A DNA stretch of 64,000 bases. It comes from Erysipelotrichales bacterium. Lineage in GTDB: Bacteria > Bacillota_I > Bacilli_A > Erysipelotrichales > Erysipelotrichaceae. The position numbers were made by a program, and so were the translations under genes. Positions 15,119-24,692 of this stretch are shown in pieces. The DNA lies in assembly GCA_910576855.1 (NCBI GenBank), contig CAJTJP010000008.1:1-64000 (forward strand), written 5' to 3'. The notes under the pieces were generated by a model. The model did not search any database. It worked only from the letters and a program-made list of their open reading frames with translations, and had not been told where the DNA came from. The first letter of the stretch is position 1; the number at the start of each line of letters is the position of its first letter.

Positions 15119-17695
15119 ATGAAAAAAATGTTACTGATTGACGGCAATAATATGTTATTTAAGGCTTATCATGCGACAAGCTACGGCATGATGATGAAAA
15201 CCTCAAACGGTATACCGACCAATGCGGTATACGGTTTTGCGATGATGATCGAAAAGGCCTTATCCATGATCCAGCCGGATGAGGTATTGGTGGCATGGGA
15301 CAGCGGTAAGCCAACCTTTCGCCATCAGGTATATGAAGCATATAAGGGCACAAGAAAAGAAGTGGATCAGGAGCTTATCGTCCAGATGCCGATGGCAAGA
15401 GAATATTTAGATGCGGCTGGTATTTATCGCTATGAGGAGGATGGAATCGAGGCTGATGATATTATCGGTACGATGGCAAAGCGTTATCCCGATCATACGA
15501 TCCATATTCTTTCCAGTGATAAGGATTTATGGCAGCTGATCGATCCGACTACCAATGTGTATGTGATGAAAAAGGGATTAAGTGAAATCGAGATCATTGA
15601 TGAAGCGAAGCTGATGGAAACAAAGGGCATCATTCCGGCACAGATCATTGATTTAAAGGCCTTGATGGGTGATTCTTCCGATAATATTCCCGGTGTCAAG
15701 GGCATCGGTGAAAAAACAGCGTTAAAGCTTTTGGCTGATTATCAAACGGTAGATAACGTGTATGAGCATTTAGATGAAATCAAAGGAAAGCTGAAGGAAA
15801 AGCTGGAAACAGATAAGGAACAGGCCTTTTTATCAAAAATGCTGGCAACGATCAAAACCGATTTAAGTCTGCCGTTTCAAGCAGAGGATTTACTGTATGA
15901 GAAGCAGGAGGCCTCTTTACATGATTTTTATGTGAAATATGAAATGAACAGTTTATTGAAAAAACAGGCGAAGCCAAAGACCGTGCGCAAGGTCAAATAC
16001 GATGTCGTAAACAAGCTATCAGCACATTTATTGACGAGTGATAGTATGCTTTGGGCAGATATTGACTGTGAGAACTATTACGATGCGACGCTGTACGGCT
16101 TTGCGCTTGCGAATGATACAGGCTGTGAATATATTCATTTGAGCGATGCGCTGAGCGATCGGGGATTTTTAAATTATTTGATGCAGCCGATATGGCAAAC
16201 GACCAAGGCAAAGGATGTTTATCATGCACTGCATAAGGCTGATATTGCCTTTGAAGATGCAGCCTTTGATGCCTTGATCGCTGCCTTTCTGTTAGATGCG
16301 AGCGTAAATGATTATGATAAGCTGTTGATGAAATACGATATTGAAGGTACAGCAAAAGAGGAAATTTACGGTAAGAGCGGTAAACCGAAGCTGACAGATG
16401 AACAGGAGCGCATTACCTATGTATGTACGCAGTGTACCAATATGTATTTCTTAGCTGCCGATATGAAACAGGAACTGAAGGACAAAGAGATGCAAGAGCT
16501 GTTTGAAACAATCGAAATGCCGTTAGTCCGCGTGCTGTTTGAAATGGAAAAAAACGGTGTTCATACCGACCTTGAGGTCTTGGCACAGATTGCAGCTGCC
16601 ACCGAGACAAAAATCAATGAGCTCGCGGCGCAGATCTATCGCATTTCCGGGTACGAATTCAATATCAATTCACCGAAGCAGTTGGCTGTGGTTTTATATG
16701 ATGAATTGGGTTTAAAGGCAGGAAAAAAACGCAGTACCTCAGCCGATGTATTAGAAAAGCTGATCCATGCGCACCCGATTATCGCATTATTGCTGGAGCA
16801 TCGGAAATATGCGAAGCTGTATTCCACCTATGCGATCGGCTTAAGCAAGCATGTGCATAAGGACGGTAAAATTCATACGCTGTTTAACCAAACACAGACC
16901 CAAACCGGTCGTTTATCCTCCAGTGAACCGAATCTGCAGAATATTTCGGTCCGTGATGAACAGGGCAAGGAAATCAGAAAGGCATTCGTTGCGCCTAAGG
17001 ACTGCGTTCTTATGAGTGCCGACTATTCACAGATTGAGCTGAGAATGCTTGCGCATATGGCAAATGAAGCGGAAATGATCGCAGCCTTTAATCAGGGAAT
17101 CGATATTCACACAAAAACGGCAATGCAGATATTTGATGTGGATAAGGAACAGGTCAATGATTCTATGCGCCGAACAGCGAAAACCGTCAATTTCGGCATC
17201 GTTTACGGTCAAAGTGATTTCGGCTTGAGTGAACAGCTTGGAATTACACGCAAGGAAGCACATGATTTTATCGAAAAATATTTTGCGTCGTATCCGAGCA
17301 TCAAACAGTTTATGGAAGCCACGATTGCGTACTGTGAGGAGCACGGCTATGTAAAAACACTGTTTCAGCGCAGACGCTATATCAAAGAAATCAAGGATAA
17401 AAACTATATGATGCGCGAATTCGGCAAGCGTGCCGCAATGAATGCACCGATACAGGGAAGTGCCGCCGATTTGATCAAGGTTGCGATGATTCATATATAT
17501 CAAGCGATGAAAGAGGCAAAGGTACAGGCTAAAATGATTTTGCAGATTCATGATGAATTGATTTTTGAAGTACCGAAGCAGGAAATTGTTCAGATGAAGC
17601 AAATTGTGGAACAGGGCATGCAGGAGGCGATGAAGCTCAGCGTGCCGTTGGTCGCAGAGGCTTCCTACGGCGATAACTGGTATGAAGCAAAGTAG
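15119..17695 (+). CDS. polA: DNA polymerase I
   Basis: An 858-residue enzyme for Okazaki-fragment processing and repair. The N-terminal 5'-3' exonuclease (about 1-290) shows LLIDGNNMLFKAYHA and GDSSDNIPGVKGIGEKTA. The middle domain is a 3'-5' exonuclease fold without a convincing set of catalytic acids, as in Bacillus-type Pol I. The polymerase domain has motif A DYSQIELRMLAH, motif B RRTAKTVNFGIVYG and motif C QIHDELIFE. It begins the run polA-mutM-coaE-dnaB-dnaI with gaps of only a few bases, an arrangement shared in part with Bacillus. Confidence 0.97.
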   Translation: MKKMLLIDGNNMLFKAYHATSYGMMMKTSNGIPTNAVYGFAMMIEKALSMIQPDEVLVAWDSGKPTFRHQVYEAYKGTRKEVDQELIVQMPMAREYLDAAGIYRYEEDGIEADDIIGTMAKRYPDHTIHILSSDKDLWQLIDPTTNVYVMKKGLSEIEIIDEAKLMETKGIIPAQIIDLKALMGDSSDNIPGVKGIGEKTALKLLADYQTVDNVYEHLDEIKGKLKEKLETDKEQAFLSKMLATIKTDLSLPFQAEDLLYEKQEASLHDFYVKYEMNSLLKKQAKPKTVRKVKYDVVNKLSAHLLTSDSMLWADIDCENYYDATLYGFALANDTGCEYIHLSDALSDRGFLNYLMQPIWQTTKAKDVYHALHKADIAFEDAAFDALIAAFLLDASVNDYDKLLMKYDIEGTAKEEIYGKSGKPKLTDEQERITYVCTQCTNMYFLAADMKQELKDKEMQELFETIEMPLVRVLFEMEKNGVHTDLEVLAQIAAATETKINELAAQIYRISGYEFNINSPKQLAVVLYDELGLKAGKKRSTSADVLEKLIHAHPIIALLLEHRKYAKLYSTYAIGLSKHVHKDGKIHTLFNQTQTQTGRLSSSEPNLQNISVRDEQGKEIRKAFVAPKDCVLMSADYSQIELRMLAHMANEAEMIAAFNQGIDIHTKTAMQIFDVDKEQVNDSMRRTAKTVNFGIVYGQSDFGLSEQLGITRKEAHDFIEKYFASYPSIKQFMEATIAYCEEHGYVKTLFQRRRYIKEIKDKNYMMREFGKRAAMNAPIQGSAADLIKVAMIHIYQAMKEAKVQAKMILQIHDELIFEVPKQEIVQMKQIVEQGMQEAMKLSVPLVAEASYGDNWYEAK

Positions 17696-17703
17696 GTGAG
17701 AAT

Positions 17704-18537
17704 ATGCCTGAATTACCTGAGGTAGAAACAGTAAGAAAAACATTGGAGGTGCAGCTTGCGCATCCGATCATTGAATCAGTGGATATTTTTTGGCCGCGGC
17801 TGATTGATAATTGTACGCCGAAGGAATTTTGTGAAGCACTTCAGGGGCAACAGATAAATGATTATCAAAGAATCGGCAAGTATTTGATTTTTGTCTTAGA
17901 TCGCAATGTGCTTGTTTCGCATTTACGCATGGAGGGCAAATATTATGTACAGCCGCAAAATGAGCCGTATGACGTTAAGCATACACATGCGATCTTTACC
18001 TTTAAAAACGGCATTCAGCTGCGTTATCATGATACAAGAAAATTCGGGCGCTTCTATTTATATGAGCGCGGTGTTGATTTAAAAGCACAAAAGGCCTTTC
18101 AACACTGTGGTCTTGATGTGTTCGATGAGAGCTTAACACCGCAATATTTATATGAACAGCTGCATCTGCGCCGTATTACCTTAAAACAGGCACTGTTGGA
18201 TCAAAGTATAATGGCGGGAGTCGGTAATATCTATGCCGATGAAATTTGTTTTTCGCTCGGCTATGACCCGGAAATCAGTATCAAAAGGCTGCGAAAAAAA
18301 GACTATACCGAGCTTTTAGCACAGGCAAGACGAATTATGGGCGGAGCGATGAAGGCTGGCGGTACTACGATTCGTTCTTATACCTCCTCATTAGGAGTGG
18401 ACGGTCGCTTTCAGCTGCAGCTGAAGGTCCATGCGCGCAAGGATCTGCCATGTCCGACTTGCGGTACGCCCATCATCAAAAAAACAGTTGCGACAAGAGG
18501 CACTTATTTTTGTCCGAAATGTCAAAGGAAGCGATAG
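17704..18537 (+). CDS. mutM: Formamidopyrimidine-DNA glycosylase (Fpg)
   Basis: A 277-residue base-excision repair enzyme that removes 8-oxoguanine and ring-opened purines and cuts the abasic site. The N-terminal PELPEVETV carries the catalytic proline and glutamate. The helix-two-turn-helix region includes QSIMAGVGNIYADE, and the C-terminal zinc finger is CPTCG...YFCPKC followed by QRKR. The gene starts 8 bp after polA and ends one base before coaE. Confidence 0.97.
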   Translation: MPELPEVETVRKTLEVQLAHPIIESVDIFWPRLIDNCTPKEFCEALQGQQINDYQRIGKYLIFVLDRNVLVSHLRMEGKYYVQPQNEPYDVKHTHAIFTFKNGIQLRYHDTRKFGRFYLYERGVDLKAQKAFQHCGLDVFDESLTPQYLYEQLHLRRITLKQALLDQSIMAGVGNIYADEICFSLGYDPEISIKRLRKKDYTELLAQARRIMGGAMKAGGTTIRSYTSSLGVDGRFQLQLKVHARKDLPCPTCGTPIIKKTVATRGTYFCPKCQRKR

Positions 18538-18538
18538 T

Positions 18539-19162
18539 ATGAAGAATACGGTAAAAATCGGCTTGACCGGTGTTATGGGAGCCGGAAAATCAAGCGTGAT
18601 ACGACTTTTGAATCGGCATGATATCGATGTACTCGATTGTGATGAAATCAACAGAGAGCTGTTGAAAAAGGGTAATGCGGGCTACTTGGCAATTACGGCT
18701 GCCTTCGGCAAAAGCCTGTTAGATCAAAACGGTGCTTTAGATACCGAAAAAATGAGTGATTTCATTTTCAGCGATACGCAGAAAAAAGAACAGGCGGAGA
18801 GCTTGCTGCATCCGTTAATTCAACAGGAAATCAAGCGTTTTGTAGAGGAATGCGATAAAAGCATCGTCGTTGTTGAGGTGCCGCTTTTATTTGAGGTTCA
18901 TTGGGAGGCTTTTTTCGATGAACTGTGGGTCGTTGCCTGTGAGCATGCGCTTTTATTACAGCGCTTAAAGCAATATCGAAGCATAGATGCTCAAGAGGCA
19001 TTAAAAAGAATGAAGTATCAGCTGTCACAAGAAGAAAAATGTGCACGAGCTGATATAATATTGTATAATAACGGCAGTATGGAGCAATTAGACAAGCAAT
19101 TATCAAAGGAGCTTAAACGGATATCGGAGGGATTCACTTGCTGCAAAAGGAAGATCGCTTAA
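18539..19162 (+). CDS. coaE: Dephospho-CoA kinase
   Basis: A 207-residue kinase for the last step of coenzyme A synthesis, phosphorylating the ribose 3'-OH of dephospho-CoA. The P-loop GVMGAGKSS is near residues 11-19. The DCDEINRELL and HPLIQQEI segments and EVPLLFEV are family landmarks. An open frame continues 36 codons upstream inside mutM, but the ATG at 18539, one base after the mutM stop, gives the normal length. The 3' end overlaps dnaB by 25 bp. Confidence 0.93.
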   Translation: MKNTVKIGLTGVMGAGKSSVIRLLNRHDIDVLDCDEINRELLKKGNAGYLAITAAFGKSLLDQNGALDTEKMSDFIFSDTQKKEQAESLLHPLIQQEIKRFVEECDKSIVVVEVPLLFEVHWEAFFDELWVVACEHALLLQRLKQYRSIDAQEALKRMKYQLSQEEKCARADIILYNNGSMEQLDKQLSKELKRISEGFTCCKRKIA

Positions 19163-20316
19163 AAATAGAATGTACGCATACCTTAAGTCATGCGCATTTT
19201 CAAGCATTGAGAATGCTTTATTATCCGTTGATCGGTAATGAAGCACTGTCACTGTATGAAACGCTTTATGCACTGTCTAAGCAGCCGCAGCGAATCAAAA
19301 ATCATCTGCTGATTTGTAAGCTGTGCATGCTGAAGGCGGAGCTCTTAGAACAAAAGCGTATGATTTTGGAACAATATTTATTGCTGAAAACGTATTATGA
19401 CGGCGCTAAGAATACGTATTTATATGAGCTTATGACCCCGAAAATCGGCTGTGAGTTTTTATCTCATGAGGTTTTCGGTCGCTTATATATGGAAAAGCTG
19501 GGCAAGCAGGTATTTGAATTTATGAAAAAAAGCTTTGCACCTGCGATTGAAGCTAAAACAGATTATCAAAATATCAGTACTCATATGAGTGATATGCTGC
19601 AAAATTGGAATGAGGAACAAGAGGCACTGTTTATTTTAAATAAGCCGAGTGTACCGAAAAAGAACTTTCATTTCCGCTTTGAGCGCTTCTTAAACAATTT
19701 ATCACCGATGATACTGCCGTTAAGTGAGCGTACTAAGGATAATCTTGATTTTATTGCGGAAAAGGCTGATCTTTACGGAATTGATGAAATCGCAATGCAG
19801 AAGCTTGTAGGTAAAAGCATCAATTTGAAAACAAATCGTTTAGATCGTAAAAAACTGGTAGAATGGATGCAAAAAAGCCAAGATAAGAAAGCAGTACAGG
19901 TAACAGATCCGTATGATATGCCGTCAGCTTTGTTTTTGCAGCAGAAGCAAAACGGCATTGCCCTTTCCAAAAGCGATCAGGAGCTGATTGAGCTGTTAAA
20001 TGATAAATATCAGCTCAATCCACAGGTCATCAATGTGTTACTTGACTATGTGCTGGAGCGAAACAATCAATCATTGGCACGCAAATACGTAGAAAAGATT
20101 GCGGCAGCATGGGTTCGCTTAGGCATCGACACAAAGGAAAAGGCGTTAGCAGAAAGTCAAAAAGAGAATACGCAAACGTATCCGAACAAAAAGACGAAAC
20201 AGCTGCCTAAATGGTTTTATGAACAGGACACGAGTGAACAAAAAAATCAAGAGGAAGCTGTGAATGATGAGGAATTGATGGAACAGCTGCGAAAGTTGAG
20301 GGAACAGCATGGATAA
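19138..20316 (+). CDS. dnaB: Replication initiation and membrane attachment protein DnaB (Firmicute type)
   Basis: A 392-residue primosomal protein that works with DnaD and DnaI in loading the replicative helicase. An N-terminal DnaB/DnaD winged-helix-like domain (about 1-130) is followed by the DnaD-like helical domain, with INVLLDYVLERNNQSLARKYVEKIAAAWVR around residues 295-330 (motif split here). The acidic C-terminal tail is typical of the family. It starts with TTG after GGAGG, overlapping coaE, and its last 8 bp overlap dnaI. It is not the DnaC-type helicase despite the shared name. Confidence 0.9.
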   Translation: MLQKEDRLKIECTHTLSHAHFQALRMLYYPLIGNEALSLYETLYALSKQPQRIKNHLLICKLCMLKAELLEQKRMILEQYLLLKTYYDGAKNTYLYELMTPKIGCEFLSHEVFGRLYMEKLGKQVFEFMKKSFAPAIEAKTDYQNISTHMSDMLQNWNEEQEALFILNKPSVPKKNFHFRFERFLNNLSPMILPLSERTKDNLDFIAEKADLYGIDEIAMQKLVGKSINLKTNRLDRKKLVEWMQKSQDKKAVQVTDPYDMPSALFLQQKQNGIALSKSDQELIELLNDKYQLNPQVINVLLDYVLERNNQSLARKYVEKIAAAWVRLGIDTKEKALAESQKENTQTYPNKKTKQLPKWFYEQDTSEQKNQEEAVNDEELMEQLRKLREQHG

Positions 20317-21208
20317 AATAATATTTGAGGCAGAGTGGAATGAAAAAGCGAAGCAGTGGAAGGAGCACACCTTTGCGAAACTGATCAAGAATAAGCATAT
20401 TCTGCAATGGTTAAACGATCACAATGAGAGCGAAGCAATCGTTTATGCGAATGTCGGTCGCTTCAGTGATTGGCTCAAGGCCGTGGATAAGTGTGAAAAC
20501 TGTAAGGGCCTTTCCTATTGTACCCAAAAGGTAAAGGGACACTATACCGATTTATATATGGATGGGGTACTGCTGAGCGGAATCCATCGCTGTCATTATC
20601 TGAGGGAACATGTGTCTGCCTTGGCGCACCAAAGCTGTTATATCGAACCAAAGCTCAGTGAGGAACAGCTACTGATTGATTTAACGACTATGGATATTAC
20701 GCAGGAGCAGGCGGCTTATAAGCGACTGTTGATGGATATCACTGCTTTATTAATGAGCGAGGAGCACAAAAAAGGTTTTTATTTATGCGGTAAGCCCGGA
20801 GTCGGTAAATCCTATCTTGCGGCAGGCATTACGAATCATTTTGCCCGTAAGAAATGTCGGGTAGGCTTTATTCATGTACCGACCTTGATCGGTGATCTGA
20901 AGCTGATGTTTCATGATCGTGAAGCACAGGAGCAGCATTTGAATCGCATTCGCAATGTGCCGGTATTAGTGCTTGATGATATCGGCGGGGAAAGTGTGAC
21001 GGCATGGAGTCGTGATGAGGTGCTTTTATCGCTTTTGGATTATCGTATGGAGCATAAGCTGTTGACGTTTTTTACGAGTAACTATAAGCTGCCCGAATTG
21101 AAGCAGCGCTATACATTGAATGAGCCGATGGCGGCAGAACGAATCGAGGAGCGTATCCGCACATTGGCACAGGAGGTGTTTATGAGCGGTAATTCAAGAC
21201 GAAAATAA
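20309..21208 (+). CDS. dnaI: Primosomal helicase loader DnaI
   Basis: A 299-residue AAA+ ATPase that loads the replicative helicase. The N-terminal domain has the zinc-binding pattern CENC...YC followed by His and HRC, which contacts the helicase. The C-terminal AAA+ domain shows Walker A GKPGVGKSY (about residues 161-169), Walker B VLVLDDIGGE and the sensor-1 FFTSNY. Overlap with dnaB by 8 bp supports coupled translation. This closes the replication and repair cluster. Confidence 0.94.
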   Translation: MDKIIFEAEWNEKAKQWKEHTFAKLIKNKHILQWLNDHNESEAIVYANVGRFSDWLKAVDKCENCKGLSYCTQKVKGHYTDLYMDGVLLSGIHRCHYLREHVSALAHQSCYIEPKLSEEQLLIDLTTMDITQEQAAYKRLLMDITALLMSEEHKKGFYLCGKPGVGKSYLAAGITNHFARKKCRVGFIHVPTLIGDLKLMFHDREAQEQHLNRIRNVPVLVLDDIGGESVTAWSRDEVLLSLLDYRMEHKLLTFFTSNYKLPELKQRYTLNEPMAAERIEERIRTLAQEVFMSGNSRRK

Positions 21209-21261
21209 CTGGAAAAATTTTTCATTGTAGAGTATAATGTTACAGAATGGAGGAAATGCTT

Positions 21262-22224
21262 ATGGTAAAGCGTATCGGAGTTTTAACATCAGGCGGTGAT
21301 GCGCCGGGAATGAATGCGGCTATTCGTGCCGTTACGCGTGTCGCATTAAACAGCGGACTTGAAGTGTTCGGTGTTTATAACGGCTATAAGGGTATGGTAG
21401 AGGGCTATATTGAACCGTTGACCAAGGCTGCGGTAGGTGATATTATCGATCGCGGCGGAACGATTTTAGGCTCGGCACGTTTGCCGGAGTTTAAGGATGA
21501 ATCCGTTCGTTTAAAAGCGGTGGAGCAGCTTCATAAAAGAGGCATCGAAGCGATTGTCGTAATCGGCGGCGACGGAAGCTATCGCGGTGCACAGGCGTTG
21601 ACCGATATGGGAATCAACTGTATCGGCTTGCCGGGTACAATCGATAACGATATCACTTCAACCGATTATACGATCGGCTTTGATACGGCATTGATGACAA
21701 TCGTCGATGCAGTGGATAAGTTGCGTGATACATCAAGCTCACACCATCGCTGTTCAGTAGTAGAGGTCATGGGAAATCGTTGCGGTGATTTGGCTATTTG
21801 GGCCGGAATCGCCTGCGGTGCGGAAATCGTATGTACTTCGGAAACAGGCTTTGAGGAAACAGAAATTTTGGAGCGCTTACGTGATTTAGATGTCATTCGT
21901 AAGAAGCGTCATGCGATCGTGATTATTTCGGAGAAAATGACAGATGTTCATCAGTTTGCGCGTAAAATCAGCTTAAATACCGGTTTTTCCGGTCGTGCAA
22001 CCGTACTCGGTCACGTACAGCGCGGAGGCTCGCCAACTCCGAGCGATCGTGTATTGGCATCACGTATGGGTGAAAAAGCGGTTGATTTGCTGATGCAGGG
22101 AATCGGCGGACAGTGTGTGGGTATCAAGGATAACCGCATCATCTCTACACCGATTGAGGAAGCCCTGAATATACCGCGTGCTTCACGCAAACAGCTTCAG
22201 AATTTATTCGATCGTCTTGTGTAG
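21262..22224 (+). CDS. pfkA: 6-phosphofructokinase
   Basis: A 320-residue ATP-dependent glycolytic enzyme that phosphorylates fructose 6-phosphate. It shows GVLTSGGDAPGMNAAIR (ATP site), GGDGSYRGA, the catalytic GTIDND loop and GHVQRGGSPTPSDR (substrate and effector site). The ATG at 21262, with GGAGGAA in front, gives the canonical length and is preferred to the ATG at 21247. A TATAAT box lies at about 21233. pyk follows after 36 bp, so the two are likely cotranscribed. Confidence 0.97.
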   Translation: MVKRIGVLTSGGDAPGMNAAIRAVTRVALNSGLEVFGVYNGYKGMVEGYIEPLTKAAVGDIIDRGGTILGSARLPEFKDESVRLKAVEQLHKRGIEAIVVIGGDGSYRGAQALTDMGINCIGLPGTIDNDITSTDYTIGFDTALMTIVDAVDKLRDTSSSHHRCSVVEVMGNRCGDLAIWAGIACGAEIVCTSETGFEETEILERLRDLDVIRKKRHAIVIISEKMTDVHQFARKISLNTGFSGRATVLGHVQRGGSPTPSDRVLASRMGEKAVDLLMQGIGGQCVGIKDNRIISTPIEEALNIPRASRKQLQNLFDRLV

Positions 22225-22260
22225 TTATGTAGTTAGATTAGGAAGGAAATTGGCTTAATT

Positions 22261-23679
22261 ATGAAAAAGAAAACAAAAATTATTTGTACCATCGGTCCTG
22301 CTTCGGAAAACAAGGATATGATGAAGAAATTGGCAGAAAACGGAATGGATATCATTCGTCTGAATTTTTCTCACGGTGATTTTGAGGAACACGGAAATCG
22401 TATTAAAAACATTCGCGAGGTGAATAAGGAATTAGGCACGAATATCGCAATTTTGTTGGATACCAAAGGACCAGAGGTAAGATTAGGTGAATTTGAAAAT
22501 GACTCTGAGCGTTATGAAAAAGGGGATATCGTTACGATCGTAAGAGAAAAAATCCTCGGTACGAAGGAGCGCTTTCATATTCAATGTCCGGAAATCTTTG
22601 ATGATTTAAGCATTGACGGAACTATTTTGGTAGATGATGGAAAATGCCGTTTAACGGTAATTGATAAAAAAGACGGAGAATTGACCTGCCGTGTTGAAAA
22701 TCCGCATGTATTAAAGAGCAAGAAAGGCTGTAATTTACCGGGCGTTAAATTATCGATGCCGTTTGTTTCCGCAAAGGATGAAGCGGATATTCGCTTCGGA
22801 TGCCGTCAGGGAATCGATTATATTGCCGCATCCTTTACACGTCGTAAAGAGGATATTTTAGCGATTCGTGAAATTTTAAAGGAGGAAGGCAGAGAGGATA
22901 TTCGTATTATTCCGAAAATCGAAAATCAAGAGGGCTTCGATAATCTGCGTGAAATCTTAGAGGTTTCAGACGGTGTGATGTGTGCCCGCGGTGATTTGGG
23001 TGTCGATGTCTCATTAGAGCTTGTGCCGATTTATCAGAAGCAGATCATTCGTACTGCGAATGAAATGGGCAAGCCTGTCGTTACGGCAACGCATATGTTG
23101 GAAAGCATGCAGGGCAATCCGCGTCCTACGCGTGCGGAAGCAAGCGATGTTGCGAATGCAATCCTAGACGGTACCGATGCGATTATGCTGAGCGGTGAAT
23201 CTGCGGCCGGAAACTATCCGATCGAAGCGGTTCAGACAATGGTTAAAATCGCAACTGCGATTGAATCACAGCTTTATCCGTATAAGGAAGTGCTGTATAA
23301 GCAGGTTCGCACTTCACAGCGCACGAATAACGATGCGATCGGTATTTCGGTTGCGGATACGGCATTAGCGCTTGATGTAGCGGCTATCGTGGCCTTTACA
23401 CAATCAGGTAATACAGCGCGTCGTTTATCTAAATTCCGTCCGAAGGCACCGATTATCGCTGTTACCTTTGACGATAAAACACAGCGTTCATTGGCCGCAA
23501 ACTGGGGTGTTATCACCTATAAATCCGATATTGCGAATACCGCAAACAATGAGTGTGAGCTGGCGCGCAATATTGCCAAGGCACACGGTATCGCTCCGGG
23601 ACAAACGATTCTTTTGGTTGCCGGTTATCCGGTCGGCTGCGGCGCAACCAATACGATGAAAATCATTGAAGTTAAATAG
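22261..23679 (+). CDS. pyk: Pyruvate kinase
   Basis: A 472-residue enzyme making pyruvate and ATP from phosphoenolpyruvate. KTKIICTIGPAS starts the barrel, LDTKGPEVR is the substrate loop, IIPKIENQEG and CARGDLGV are active-site segments, and the C-terminal regulatory domain ends normally at VIEVK. It lacks the extra C-terminal PEP-utiliser-like domain present in the Bacillus and Geobacillus enzymes. It is paired with pfkA, and a terminator closes the operon. Confidence 0.97.
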   Translation: MKKKTKIICTIGPASENKDMMKKLAENGMDIIRLNFSHGDFEEHGNRIKNIREVNKELGTNIAILLDTKGPEVRLGEFENDSERYEKGDIVTIVREKILGTKERFHIQCPEIFDDLSIDGTILVDDGKCRLTVIDKKDGELTCRVENPHVLKSKKGCNLPGVKLSMPFVSAKDEADIRFGCRQGIDYIAASFTRRKEDILAIREILKEEGREDIRIIPKIENQEGFDNLREILEVSDGVMCARGDLGVDVSLELVPIYQKQIIRTANEMGKPVVTATHMLESMQGNPRPTRAEASDVANAILDGTDAIMLSGESAAGNYPIEAVQTMVKIATAIESQLYPYKEVLYKQVRTSQRTNNDAIGISVADTALALDVAAIVAFTQSGNTARRLSKFRPKAPIIAVTFDDKTQRSLAANWGVITYKSDIANTANNECELARNIAKAHGIAPGQTILLVAGYPVGCGATNTMKIIEVK

Positions 23680-23700
23680 GACACTGCGGTGTCTTTTTTT
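23680..23700 (+). terminator. Terminator after pyk
   Basis: GACAC-TGCG-GTGTC followed by seven T. Confidence 0.88.
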
Positions 23701-23780
23701 CTTATTCGGAAAGAATTATGATTCTGCGTGTAAAAAAAACAGATTTATGATACAATAGACTGTATCTAGGAGGAAATTTC

Positions 23781-24692
23781 ATGAAAACATTTATCGGAGT
23801 CGATTTAGGCGGCACCAATGTGCGCGCAGCTAAGGTTGATGAACAAGGACAACTGCTTCAGGTTGTTAAGGAAGCGACTGAAATAGATAAGGGCGTTGAC
23901 CATGTAATTCATAAGATAATTTCAATGATTGAATCGATTGACGGCTATAAAGAATGTGAGGGTATCGGTATGGGTGTACCGGGACCTGTTGATACTAAAA
24001 ACGGTAAGATGATGCTGGCATCCTTTTTGCCCGGCTTTGAGGGCTATCCGCTTGTCAAGCAGTTTCGTGAGCATTTTCAAATGCCTGTTTACATGGATAA
24101 TGATGTCAATGTGGCATGTATGGGCGAAGCGATGCTTGGAGCCGGAAAAAATCATGATTCCGTTTATTACGTAACGCTTTCCACCGGTGTCGGCGGTGCG
24201 CTTGTGATTGATAAAAGAGTCGTATCCGGCGCTCATGGCTTTGCCGGTGAAATCGGCAATGTAATCATTGACCGTAATCGTGAGGATATCAGTCATTTAA
24301 ATGTCGGTGCGGTCGAAAATGAAGCGAGCGGTACCGCAATTACCCGCAAGGGCAAGGAAGTGTTCGGTGATGATCGCATCGATCATGCCGGTGATGTATT
24401 TGATTTGGCACGAGAGAAAAATCCGCAGGCAATTTCCTTATGTGAGGAAGCCACCTATGATTTGGCACAGCTGTTTTCGATCATTGCGCATATTTGCGAT
24501 CCTGAGGTATTTGTATTGGGCGGCGGCTTGATGAAGGGCAAAGATGTGTTCCTCGATCACTTGATCGATCAGTTTAAAAAGCTGGTACATGAAGGAATGA
24601 GAGCAGTCGAATTCAAGGAAGCACAGCTTGAGGAGCCGGGAATCGTCGGCGCGGCAATGCTTGTGATGGCCTATGCAGGAGGTAAACAATGA
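23781..24692 (+). CDS. ROK family sugar kinase, probable glucokinase
   Basis: A 303-residue kinase with the ROK ATP-binding start GVDLGGTNVRAAKVD and the sugar-site GVPGPVD. It also has MDNDVNVACMGEAMLGAG, which includes the catalytic Asp, and a STGVGGALVIDKRVVSGAHGFAGE core. The Cys-rich zinc motif of many ROK proteins (CxCGxxGC) is missing after GFAGEIGN, which places it in a zinc-less subgroup. Glucose is the likeliest substrate given the glycolytic neighbours, but fructose or other hexoses cannot be excluded. A TACAAT -10 box precedes it. Its stop overlaps the aminopeptidase start by 4 bp. Confidence 0.85.
   Translation: MKTFIGVDLGGTNVRAAKVDEQGQLLQVVKEATEIDKGVDHVIHKIISMIESIDGYKECEGIGMGVPGPVDTKNGKMMLASFLPGFEGYPLVKQFREHFQMPVYMDNDVNVACMGEAMLGAGKNHDSVYYVTLSTGVGGALVIDKRVVSGAHGFAGEIGNVIIDRNREDISHLNVGAVENEASGTAITRKGKEVFGDDRIDHAGDVFDLAREKNPQAISLCEEATYDLAQLFSIIAHICDPEVFVLGGGLMKGKDVFLDHLIDQFKKLVHEGMRAVEFKEAQLEEPGIVGAAMLVMAYAGGKQ

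Noticed and set aside
17027-17743. A 238-codon minus-strand frame opposite polA
   Set aside because: It is the complement of conserved polymerase motifs, lacks a ribosome site and resembles no protein.
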